A stretch of DNA of 7,969 nt, taken from contig JAKSCN010000561.1 in NCBI GenBank assembly GCA_022360595.1, positions 1-7,969 on the forward strand, read 5' to 3'. This DNA comes from Chromatiales bacterium. Its GTDB lineage: Bacteria; Pseudomonadota; Gammaproteobacteria; Chromatiales; Chromatiaceae. The position numbers were made by a program, and so were the translations under genes. Below are positions 1 through 7,055 of the stretch, in pieces. Every line of letters starts with the position of its first letter. Within the stretch, counting starts at the first letter, position 1. The notes beneath the pieces were generated by a model. The model was not told the DNA's origin and searched no databases. It saw only the letters and a program-made list of their open reading frames with translations.

Positions 1-281
1 ATCTGATGGGACCGAGAGTACCGACTATCATGGTATCCCCCTGGGTCAAAGAGCAGTCTGTCTTCAGGGCAGACGGAGACATTCCCTTCGATTCAACCTC
101 CTTTGCCGCCACGCTGCTGAATTGGTTTGGCGTACCTAAACCGCTTTGGGGTCTTGGGGATCGTATGGAAATCGCTCCTACTTTCGAAGCAGTCCTCCAG
201 GCATCCCAGCTGAGAAAGGATGCCCCGACTCTGACTCCGCCGTATGACAAGTCTTTTCCACGAGGGAGCAACAAAACTTAA
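1..281 (+). CDS. Phosphoesterase / phospholipase C-like protein, C-terminal part (5' truncated)
   Basis: The reading frame is open to the left edge (first full codon at 3) and stops with TAA at 279-281, so only about the last 92 residues are present. The ATG at 6 is most likely internal. The fragment begins with GPRVPTIMVSPWV, which matches the conserved GxRVPxxxxSPW motif near the C-terminus of the phosphoesterase family (PF04185) that includes bacterial phospholipases C, acid phosphatase AcpA and plant non-specific phospholipase C. It continues with a segment resembling the family's EHSSIPAT helix, here reading FDSTSFAATLLNWFG, and then APTFEAVL, like the TFE element of the plant enzymes. 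Such enzymes cleave phosphate esters such as phospholipid head groups, often outside the cytoplasm. The catalytic N-terminal motifs lie outside the window, so activity, substrate and export cannot be judged. The usual Glu-His of the EHSS element is Asp-Ser here. Its relation to the downstream genes is unclear because 111 bases separate them. Confidence 0.72.
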   Translation, partial: LMGPRVPTIMVSPWVKEQSVFRADGDIPFDSTSFAATLLNWFGVPKPLWGLGDRMEIAPTFEAVLQASQLRKDAPTLTPPYDKSFPRGSNKT

Positions 282-392
282 AAAAGTTCGCCTATGATCT
301 CTCTATTGTTACAGCTTATGTACGCAATATGCCACAGCCTTTTGGACTGGGCGCTGACCACAGTGAGTTTTCGCTAGAAGGTTGATTTCGAT

Positions 393-1193
393 ATGTTTCG
401 CTATTTTGGCTTTGGCTCCAACATGAACATGACCTCCCTGCGGGCGAAGGGTGTGGAGCCGTTGGCAGCACGGCGTGCGGTCTTGCACGGTTGGTGCTTG
501 CGCTTTAACGTGCAGCACTTCTTCCGCCACGAGGGTGGGGTAGGCAACATTGAGCATTGCGAAGAGGCTGGGAGCCGGGTGCTCGGCGTGCTCTACGACT
601 GTCCGGATGAGTCCCTTCAACCCTTGGACGCCGTGGAAGCCTATGGCCATGGCTATGATCGCATCACCGTTGAAGTGGAGGCGGACGGCGAACGGATTTC
701 CGCACTTACCTACGTCGGTATGCCCGAGTTTATCGATGACCGCTGCCTACCCAGTCGCCGCTATCTTAACATCGTGGTCGACGGTGCCCGCCAGGCCGGG
801 CTTGACTCCGACTATATACAAGCGCTTAAAGCGCAGCCGGTCCACCAGCCTGATGACTACCCGCCGTTCATGCCACCGTCCGGTGACTATCCTGCGTTCG
901 ATGTCGAATCTCTGGCCAGGCACCCGTTATATACAGGGCTTTATGGGGCGGTTTTCGACATGTCGGAGGCACGGCCCCTGCACGAATATCTCAAGCGCTT
1001 CTTTGGCGGGCGAGATATGACCCTGTTTCATCTCAAGCGACTGGACAGCAGCGACGGCAAAGAGTCTATGGAAGACATCCAACATGGACGTCTCAATGAA
1101 GCCCAACAGCGCTACCTCAATGGCTATCTCAACGAATACGCTAAAGAGTACCGCTATGTGGGCCGATTCAAGTACAACAACAACGAGGAGTGA
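393..1193 (+). CDS. Gamma-glutamylcyclotransferase-like protein with C-terminal extension
   Basis: The protein has 266 residues. It opens with YFGFGSNMN (residues 4-12), the substrate-binding YxxYGSN-type loop of the gamma-glutamylcyclotransferase/AIG2 fold, and carries LDAVEAYGHGY at about 78-88. By comparison with human GGCT (LDEQEG element), Glu82 would be the catalytic acid. Residues 104-150 (LTYVGMPEF..., PSRRYLNIVVDGARQAGL, DYIQALKAQP) follow the family pattern of a closing strand and an oligomer-side helix. Known members release 5-oxoproline from gamma-glutamyl amines, peptides or glutathione; the substrate here is not determined. The domain normally ends near residue 150. The remaining 110 residues include HPLYTGLYGAVFDM, MTLFHLKRLD and a charged, Tyr-rich end (NEYAKEYRYVGRFKYNNN), and I do not recognise them. 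The start is ATG 393 with a modest AGAAGG at 376-381, 11 bases upstream. The next gene follows after 11 bases, suggesting cotranscription. No signal peptide is visible, so it is probably cytoplasmic. Confidence 0.8.
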   Translation: MFRYFGFGSNMNMTSLRAKGVEPLAARRAVLHGWCLRFNVQHFFRHEGGVGNIEHCEEAGSRVLGVLYDCPDESLQPLDAVEAYGHGYDRITVEVEADGERISALTYVGMPEFIDDRCLPSRRYLNIVVDGARQAGLDSDYIQALKAQPVHQPDDYPPFMPPSGDYPAFDVESLARHPLYTGLYGAVFDMSEARPLHEYLKRFFGGRDMTLFHLKRLDSSDGKESMEDIQHGRLNEAQQRYLNGYLNEYAKEYRYVGRFKYNNNEE

Positions 1194-1197
1194 GGAG
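1185..1197 (+). promoter_or_regulatory. Ribosome binding site deciding the start at 1205
   Basis: A purine run (GAGGAGTGAGGAG) spans the stop codon of the preceding gene. Its second GAGGAG-like element ends at 1197, seven bases before ATG 1205. A GTG at 1190 in the same frame would lie inside this Shine-Dalgarno run and overlap the upstream stop, so ATG 1205 is preferred. The arrangement suggests translational coupling with the cyclotransferase-like gene. Confidence 0.7.
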
Positions 1198-1204
1198 CAA
1201 AGCA

Positions 1205-1921
1205 ATGGATCAGTTTCAACCAGCACTACCCCATGGAGCCATTGAGGAGGTCTTTCCAGACGTCTTTTTCGTGAGCGGCGCCATGGAGACCGTTCTCCAG
1301 GGAATGGACTGGAAGTTTAGCCGCAACATGGTTGTGGTACGGGACGGCGAACGCTTAATCATTGTCAACAGCGTACGCTTGAGCGAGGAGGGGTTGGCCG
1401 AACTCGATCGGCTCGGACGGGTTACCGACGTGGTCCGCCTGGGTGCCTTGCACGGACGCGACGACCCGTTTTATGTGGATCGCTACAGCGCTGAGTACTG
1501 GGCAATGCCCGGTATGGAACACGATACAGGCTTGAAGGCAACGCAAACTCTCAACCCGAACGGCCCGTTACCGATTTCGAACGCCTCCATATTCGAATTC
1601 AACACCACTCAGATACCCGAGGGTATCCTGCGTCTCGATCGCGCTGGCGGTATTCTCATCGCCTGTGATGCTTTGCAAAACTGGCTCACCCCTGACGAGT
1701 TTTTCTCCGACTCCTCACGGGAGCTGATGCAGAACATGGGGTTTTTCACGCCGGCGAATCTCGGCCCCGTCTGGGTCCAGGCGGCCTCACCGGCGGGAGA
1801 TGATTTCGCCCGACTCAAGGCGCTGCCGTTCAAACACGCTTTGTGTGGCCACGGTGAACCCCTGCGTGATACCGCGCACGAGGACTATACCGCCACGTTC
1901 AACCGTATGTTCGATATCTGA
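1205..1921 (+). CDS. Metallo-beta-lactamase-fold-like protein with degenerate metal site
   Basis: The protein has 238 residues from ATG 1205 (243 if GTG 1190 were used). The N-terminus alternates strands and turns (EEVFPDVFFVSGAM, then MVVVRDGERLIIVNSV at 42-57), as in the first beta sheet of the metallo-beta-lactamase fold. In place of the canonical HxHxDH, residues 83-88 read HGRDDP, keeping His83 and Asp87 but replacing the second and third metal ligands with Arg85 and Pro88. Later elements fit the fold: GGILIACDALQNW around 148-160, with Asp155 at the bridging-ligand position, and CGHGEPL at 214-220, with His216 at the last ligand position. I recognise this as a conserved uncharacterised type with HGxDDPFYVDRY, related to DUF4336-like proteins, but that is from memory. 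The reduced ligand set suggests one metal or a non-hydrolytic role. No signal peptide or membrane segment is seen. It sits 11 bases after the cyclotransferase-like gene and 23 bases before the large sensor gene. Confidence 0.6.
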   Translation: MDQFQPALPHGAIEEVFPDVFFVSGAMETVLQGMDWKFSRNMVVVRDGERLIIVNSVRLSEEGLAELDRLGRVTDVVRLGALHGRDDPFYVDRYSAEYWAMPGMEHDTGLKATQTLNPNGPLPISNASIFEFNTTQIPEGILRLDRAGGILIACDALQNWLTPDEFFSDSSRELMQNMGFFTPANLGPVWVQAASPAGDDFARLKALPFKHALCGHGEPLRDTAHEDYTATFNRMFDI

Positions 1922-1933
1922 AGCTTCAGAACC

Positions 1934-1943
1934 AGGGAGGGAG
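1934..1943 (+). promoter_or_regulatory. Ribosome binding site for the GTG start at 1945
   Basis: AGGGAGGGAG lies immediately before GTG 1945, with its AGGGAGG core about four bases upstream. It supports the GTG as the true start. The encoded N-terminus (LPGYELGSVL at residues 8-17) begins exactly where the kinase-fold domain of this family normally starts, close to the protein's N-terminus. Confidence 0.7.
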
Positions 1944-1944
1944 C

Positions 1945-4900
1945 GTGGAGAAAGCGGGACTGCAACTACCCGGCTACGAGCTTGGCTCGGTCCTGCGCCG
2001 GTCCGGCGGGCGTGTGGTGTATCGCGCCCGCAGCCTGGCCGATGGCGTTGCGGTGGCGGTGGAGACCTTCGACACCGAATATCCCGACCGCCAGCAGGTG
2101 GCCAAAATCCGTCGAGAGGGGAGCATCACTCAACGCCTGTCCGAGGTAGAGGGGGTGCGCAAGGTGCATGCCGTGTTGCCCCACGGCAGTGGTAACCTGG
2201 CTCTGGTCGGTGAACTGTTCGAGAGCTCCCTTAAGGACCGTCTTGCCCAATCGAGTGGCGAAGGCCTGCCCCTGGTAGAGTCGCTTGACATAGCCCAGCG
2301 CCTTGTCCGAATCCTGGGTGGAATACACGCCCACGATATCGTGCACAAGGCATTGACCCCGGAAGATGTACTTTTCAATCCCGCCAACGGCGCCATCGCC
2401 CTGGCCGGCTTCGGCATCGCCTCCGAGCTGGAACAGGAGCGGCAGACATTACAGATGTCGCGGTGCCTCGGACTGCTGCCCTACATGTCGCCGGAGCAGA
2501 CGGGACGTATGAATCGGGACCTGGATTACCGGTCCGACTATTACTCGCTCGGCGTACTGCTGTTTGAGCTGCTGACCGGCAAATGGCCGTTCCAGGCCGA
2601 CAACCTGTTGGAATGGGTCCATAGCCACATCAGCCGTTTGCCGCCTGCACCGCATGAGATTTCGCCCGAAGTGCCTGAGGCGATATCGGCTATCGTCCTC
2701 AAGCTGCTGGCAAAAAGTCCCGAGGCACGTTACCAGAGCGCTGAGGGGGTGATGTACGACCTGGCGCACTGCGCTAACGTGCTTGCTGCGGGCCTGGAGA
2801 TCGAGCCCTTTGAGCTGGGCAAAAAAGATGTGGCGCAGAAGTTCCTGGTACCGCAGGGTCTGTACGGCCGCGAACCTGAGCTCCAGGCGCTGCTCGAGCT
2901 GTTCGAGGCAGCAGTGGCAGGGGGCACCGAGTTCTGCCTGGTACACGGCTACTCCGGTGTTGGTAAATCGGCCCTCGTGAACGAGATCGACCGGCCTCTG
3001 GTACGCGAACGGGGTTTCCTTGTCCAAGGCAAATTCAACCAGTTCCAGCAGGGTGAAGCCTACACGGCCCTCACCGCCACCTTCCGCGGGCTGGTTCAGC
3101 AAGTCCTGGCGGAACCGGAGGCGTGTCTGGTGGAGTGGCGTCAGCGGTTACTGGATGCGCTGGCGCCGAACGCGCGGCTGGTAGTGGATCTGGTGCCGGA
3201 GTTGGAACTGATCATCGGCCATCAGCCCCCAGTGGCGGAGTTACCGCCGGCGGAGGCGCGTAACCGTCTGCACATCGTGCTAACCGCATTTCTCCGCGTG
3301 TTTGCGGGGGAAGGACGCCCGGTGGTGCTGTTCCTCGACGATCTGCAGTGGAGTGATACACCGACCCTGGAACTGTTACGCCGTCTGGTGACCTCGCATG
3401 AGCTGAGTCACCTGCTGCTGATCGGCGCCTATCGCAGCAACGAGGTGGGAGCGGGGCATCCCCTGCGCCTGCTGCTTGACGATCTGCAAGCGCAAAAGAA
3501 TATCCGCCAGCTTCCCCTCGGCGTGTTGGATCGGGATGCGGTGGCACACCTGGTGGCCGATGCACTGTATCGCGAGCCAGATGAGATACGTTCACTAAGT
3601 GATATGCTCTACGACAAAGCTCAGGGCAATCCCTTCTTCACCACCGAGCTGTTACGGCAACTTCACAAGGAGGGGGCGATTGCCCCAGACCCAATCAGCG
3701 GGCAATGGAACTGGGATCTGGACGCAGCTCGCTGGTCTGGCGTGAGCAGCGATGTCGTGGAGTTTATGGTGGACAACCTGCGGCGGCTGCAGCCTGCAAC
3801 CCAGAGGGTTCTGCAGTTGGCGGCCTGTATTGGCAGCACCTTTGACCTGCATACGCTTTCCGCGATCTACGAACACTCTGTCGCCAAGACTGCGGTAGCG
3901 CTGCTGCCGGCGCTCAAACAACACGCAGTGGCGCCTCTGCATAGCGACTACCGTCTGGTGGGGGAAGATGCCGAAGCGTTGGCGTTCAATCCGACCTACC
4001 GGTTTCAGCATGACCGGGTGCAGCAGGCCGCTTACGCTTTGATCGACGTTCAGCAGTTGCGGGAGGTGCATCTCTCCGTGGGACGATTGATGCTGCAGCA
4101 CGCCGGCGATGCGGTGCCCGATGAACGGCTTATCGACATCGTTGGCCATCTCAATGAGGGCCGCACACTGATCGAATCCCCCGAAGAGCAGTTGTGCCTT
4201 GCCGAACTGAACCTGCGCGCAGGTGTGCGCGCCAAGCTCTCCGCGGCCTACGAGGCAGCTCTGAAATACCTGCAGATAGCGGCCGAGCTATTGCCCGCAG
4301 ATCCCTGGCGGGAAACGTCGACTCTGATGCAGACGTTGGCGACAGAGACCCAGCAGTGTGCTTACCTCACCGGACGCGTTGAGAAGGCGGATAGCTTGAT
4401 CGAGGTGATGCTGGAGCACGCTCACTCGGACCTGGAACGTAGCGATATCCTCGCCACCCGCACCCGTCAGTATGCAACCCTTGGGCGCATGGAGGAGTCC
4501 ATCCTCTCGGCCATTCAAGGGCTGGCGCTTTTGGGAATGGCGTTAACCGACCAGCCGGGAGATGCGGAAATTGCCGAAGAGCGGCGACTGGTGGAGAAGA
4601 ATCTCGGCGAGCGTTGTATCTCGGACTTGGTGGATGCACCGTTGGTGGAAGATGCGGCTACCCTTACAGCCATGCGCCTCCTGATGGAGATCTTTCCAGC
4701 CGCGTTTCTCTCCGGTAGCGGCAAGCTGTTTCCCTACCTGGTGTTGAAGGCGGTTAATCTCTCGCTGCGCCACGGCAATTGCCCTGAGTCTGCCTTTGCC
4801 TACGCGGCTTACGGTATGCTGCTGTGCGGCGAACTCGACGAGCCGGCGGTCGGCTATCAGTACGGAAAAGTTGGGCTGGCGATCAACGAGCGCCTCGATG

Positions 4901-7014
4901 ACCTTACCCTGCGGGCGCGGGTGATCTACGTGTACGCCATGTTCGTGCACCACTGGAGCAACCACTGGTCAAGCCTGACGCCGTGGTTCCGTAAAGGTAT
5001 CGAAGCGGGCTATCAGTCGGGCGATCTGCTTTATCTCGCCTATAGTGCCCAAGACTGCGTAATCTGGGACCCGACTCAGGACTTGGAAACGGCCCACCGG
5101 CTGCACGCCGAGAACCTGGAGATCGTGCGCGAATGCGCTTATCAGGACTCCCTGGATTCGGGCACGCTGTTCCTGCAGTTACAGCGCAACCTTCTCGGCC
5201 TCACCGACTCACCATGCAGCCTAAGCGATGATGACTTCGACGAAGAGCAGTGTCTGGCGGGTATGCATCAGCGCCAATTCATGACTGGGACTGCCAATTA
5301 CCAGATCTACAGAGCCGAGATCTGCCTGCTCTATGGAAACTACGATCAGGCCCTAAAGCACGTGCGCGCCCAGGATGAGTTAATTAAATCAGCGATGTCG
5401 CTGCCCCAGTTGACGCGCTTCTACATCGTCGCGTTTCTGACCCTGGCGATCCACTATCCGGATATGGCGGCAGACGAACAGGCCGCGACGCGCAAACGGT
5501 TAGAGCGTGATCTCGCGCGCATGACACGCTGGGCTGACAACTGTGAAGCGAATTTTCGTCACCTCCAGTACTTGATGGAGGCTGAGCTGGCGCGACTCGA
5601 CGGCAGCCACCAGACAGCACTGGAACGTTATGATGCCGCCATCGACGCGGCACGGAAAAGCGGCTTTCTACGGGATGAGGCCACCGCCTGCGAGCGTGCC
5701 GCACGGTATCTGTTGGCCAATGGCCAGAGAAGGTCTGCTGAAGGCTACTTGCGAGGCGCCCACCGTATCTACGACCGCTGGGGCGCCCAGCGAAAGGTGG
5801 CCCTGCTGGAGCAGGAGTTTCCTGTGCTGCATGAGCTGGTTGCCGGTGCGTATGTTTCCGCCAGCCGGGGAGAAATCGGTGATCTGGATCTGGCCTCGGT
5901 CATGAAAGCGTCCAGGGAGATTTCCGGCGAAATGGTTCTGGAACGGTTGCTCACGACTACTATGGGCATTTTGCTGGAAAATGCCGGCGGTCAATGGGGT
6001 TGCCTGGTGGTTCGGCGTGAGGGGTGTTTGGCAGTGGAGGCGGCCAAGCTTCCGGCAGACGGATTGTCGGCGGCCAGCTTGCCAGGCCACTCGCTGGTAC
6101 CGGCTTCCGATGGAGGAAGGGTACCGCTGCCGGTGACACTGATCAGTCAGGTGCTTTACAGCGGTGAAGCTGTGGTGCTCCACGACGCGGCCCATGAAGG
6201 GCAGTTCGTGCAGGACCCCTACATACTCAAGTTCCAGCCCGCGTCTGTGTTCTGTGTGCCAATCCGGCGCGAGCGCTTTGAAGGTGCCTTGTACATGGAG
6301 AATAACTTGGCCAGCCGCGTCTTCACCGAGGACCGGGTAGAGGTTATTCGGCTTTTGGCGGCCCAGGCGTCGGTCGCGATAGAGAACGCAAGTCTCTACG
6401 AACAGGTGCAGGAATACTCCCGAACTCTGGAAGACAAGGTAGCCGAACGGACCGACCGCCTGGAGCGACTAAACCGGGAGTTGCAAAGGCTTGCAGAATG
6501 CGATGGCCTGACCGGCGTCGCTAACCGGCGCCGAGGCGACGCCTACCTCGCAGAGGTGTGGGCGTATCTGCGGAGGAATAGGGAACCGCTCTCCATCATC
6601 ATGCTCGATGTCGACCACTTCAAGGCCTTCAACGACAACTATGGTCACCAAGCCGGAGACGACTGCCTGATAGAGGTGGCCGAAACGGTGCAGGCACAGT
6701 TGTTGCGCTCCGCCGATCTGGTCGCCCGCTACGGCGGGGAGGAGTTCATGCTCATTCTGCCCAATACCGATCACAGCGGTGTGGCCCTGGTGGCGGAGAA
6801 GGTACGCCGTGCAGTAGAGGCACTAGGAATCACGCACGCTTCTTCGTCGACAGGTGTGGTGGTTACCGTGAGTGTTGGCACTGCCACAGGGATACCGGAG
6901 GCAAAAGGTGGTCCGGAACACCTGCTTCACGAAGCAGACATCGCCCTTTATCAGGCTAAGCAGAAGGGGCGCAACCAAGTACAGTCCGCGGCGCCCCTGG
7001 CGCTGCCAGCCTGA
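1945..7014 (+). CDS. Multidomain sensor: pseudokinase, STAND ATPase, helical repeats, GAF, GGDEF diguanylate cyclase
   Basis: The protein has 1689 residues. Residues 9-275 are a Ser/Thr kinase fold: LPYMSPEQTGRM at 178-189, YRSDYYSLGVLLFELLTG at 195-212 and ARYQSAEG at 261-268 are well kept. The catalytic positions are lost: the VAIK Lys is Glu40 (VAVE), HKD reads HKA (Ala136), the catalytic-loop Asn is Asp141 and DFG is GFG (Gly155). Residues 305-570 form a STAND/AAA_16 ATPase with Walker A GYSGVGKS (335-342), Walker B VVLFLDD (460-466) and GNPFF (561-565). Residues 750-1300 look all-helical and TPR-like. A GAF domain occupies about 1312-1482, ending FTEDRVEVIRLLAAQASVAIEN. A coiled coil (about 1483-1515) leads into a GGDEF domain (1516-1680) with DGLTGVANRR, DVDHFKAFND, an RSAD inhibitory site (1588-1591) and GGEEF (1597-1601). 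The predicted output is cyclic di-GMP synthesis from two GTP, gated by the input domains and inhibited by product. No transmembrane segment or signal peptide is evident, so it is probably cytoplasmic. Homologous architectures often end in a histidine kinase or an adenylate/guanylate cyclase instead. Confidence 0.92.
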   Translation: MEKAGLQLPGYELGSVLRRSGGRVVYRARSLADGVAVAVETFDTEYPDRQQVAKIRREGSITQRLSEVEGVRKVHAVLPHGSGNLALVGELFESSLKDRLAQSSGEGLPLVESLDIAQRLVRILGGIHAHDIVHKALTPEDVLFNPANGAIALAGFGIASELEQERQTLQMSRCLGLLPYMSPEQTGRMNRDLDYRSDYYSLGVLLFELLTGKWPFQADNLLEWVHSHISRLPPAPHEISPEVPEAISAIVLKLLAKSPEARYQSAEGVMYDLAHCANVLAAGLEIEPFELGKKDVAQKFLVPQGLYGREPELQALLELFEAAVAGGTEFCLVHGYSGVGKSALVNEIDRPLVRERGFLVQGKFNQFQQGEAYTALTATFRGLVQQVLAEPEACLVEWRQRLLDALAPNARLVVDLVPELELIIGHQPPVAELPPAEARNRLHIVLTAFLRVFAGEGRPVVLFLDDLQWSDTPTLELLRRLVTSHELSHLLLIGAYRSNEVGAGHPLRLLLDDLQAQKNIRQLPLGVLDRDAVAHLVADALYREPDEIRSLSDMLYDKAQGNPFFTTELLRQLHKEGAIAPDPISGQWNWDLDAARWSGVSSDVVEFMVDNLRRLQPATQRVLQLAACIGSTFDLHTLSAIYEHSVAKTAVALLPALKQHAVAPLHSDYRLVGEDAEALAFNPTYRFQHDRVQQAAYALIDVQQLREVHLSVGRLMLQHAGDAVPDERLIDIVGHLNEGRTLIESPEEQLCLAELNLRAGVRAKLSAAYEAALKYLQIAAELLPADPWRETSTLMQTLATETQQCAYLTGRVEKADSLIEVMLEHAHSDLERSDILATRTRQYATLGRMEESILSAIQGLALLGMALTDQPGDAEIAEERRLVEKNLGERCISDLVDAPLVEDAATLTAMRLLMEIFPAAFLSGSGKLFPYLVLKAVNLSLRHGNCPESAFAYAAYGMLLCGELDEPAVGYQYGKVGLAINERLDDLTLRARVIYVYAMFVHHWSNHWSSLTPWFRKGIEAGYQSGDLLYLAYSAQDCVIWDPTQDLETAHRLHAENLEIVRECAYQDSLDSGTLFLQLQRNLLGLTDSPCSLSDDDFDEEQCLAGMHQRQFMTGTANYQIYRAEICLLYGNYDQALKHVRAQDELIKSAMSLPQLTRFYIVAFLTLAIHYPDMAADEQAATRKRLERDLARMTRWADNCEANFRHLQYLMEAELARLDGSHQTALERYDAAIDAARKSGFLRDEATACERAARYLLANGQRRSAEGYLRGAHRIYDRWGAQRKVALLEQEFPVLHELVAGAYVSASRGEIGDLDLASVMKASREISGEMVLERLLTTTMGILLENAGGQWGCLVVRREGCLAVEAAKLPADGLSAASLPGHSLVPASDGGRVPLPVTLISQVLYSGEAVVLHDAAHEGQFVQDPYILKFQPASVFCVPIRRERFEGALYMENNLASRVFTEDRVEVIRLLAAQASVAIENASLYEQVQEYSRTLEDKVAERTDRLERLNRELQRLAECDGLTGVANRRRGDAYLAEVWAYLRRNREPLSIIMLDVDHFKAFNDNYGHQAGDDCLIEVAETVQAQLLRSADLVARYGGEEFMLILPNTDHSGVALVAEKVRRAVEALGITHASSSTGVVVTVSVGTATGIPEAKGGPEHLLHEADIALYQAKQKGRNQVQSAAPLALPA

Positions 7015-7044
7015 CAACAAATAATAGATGTGAGTTTTTAATAC

Positions 7045-7052
7045 AGGAGGAG
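7045..7052 (+). promoter_or_regulatory. Strong ribosome binding site for the repeat-protein gene
   Basis: AGGAGGAG is a near-perfect anti-16S complement. Its AGGAGG core ends five bases before ATG 7056. It is the strongest Shine-Dalgarno site in the window, fixes the start of the terminal open frame and suggests high translation. The 41-base spacer before it is AT-rich and shows no terminator hairpin. Confidence 0.8.
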
Positions 7053-7055
7053 TAG

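Noticed and set aside
275..288. Inverted repeat AACTT-AAAA-AAGTT at the end of the phosphoesterase gene, as a terminator
   Set aside because: The stem is only five A/T-rich pairs and no T-run follows, so it is too weak to call a terminator.
282..392. Promoter in the gap before the cyclotransferase-like gene
   Set aside because: TTGTTA at 306-311 and TTGGAC at 342-347 resemble -35 boxes, but neither has a good -10 box at 16-18 bases. A promoter may exist here but cannot be placed.
1190..1204. Alternative GTG start for the MBL-like gene
   Set aside because: The GTG overlaps the upstream stop and sits within the Shine-Dalgarno run itself, whereas ATG 1205 has that run at ideal spacing.
2449..3102. 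Minus-strand open frame of 217 codons inside the large sensor gene
   Set aside because: It lies fully opposite the ATPase and kinase-end coding region, whose protein shows clear domain motifs. Its own translation shows no recognisable domain; it is a by-product of GC-rich codon use.
1945..7014. Sensor gene as a decaying pseudogene because of the lost kinase residues
   Set aside because: The frame is intact for 1689 codons, and the Walker motifs, GAF pattern, GGEEF and RxxD sites are preserved, so selective change of the kinase head is more likely than decay.
7015..7055. Promoter or terminator between the sensor and the repeat-protein gene
   Set aside because: The spacer is AT-rich and has a CTGACA near its start, but no -10 hexamer at proper spacing and no hairpin. 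Only the ribosome binding site is supported.
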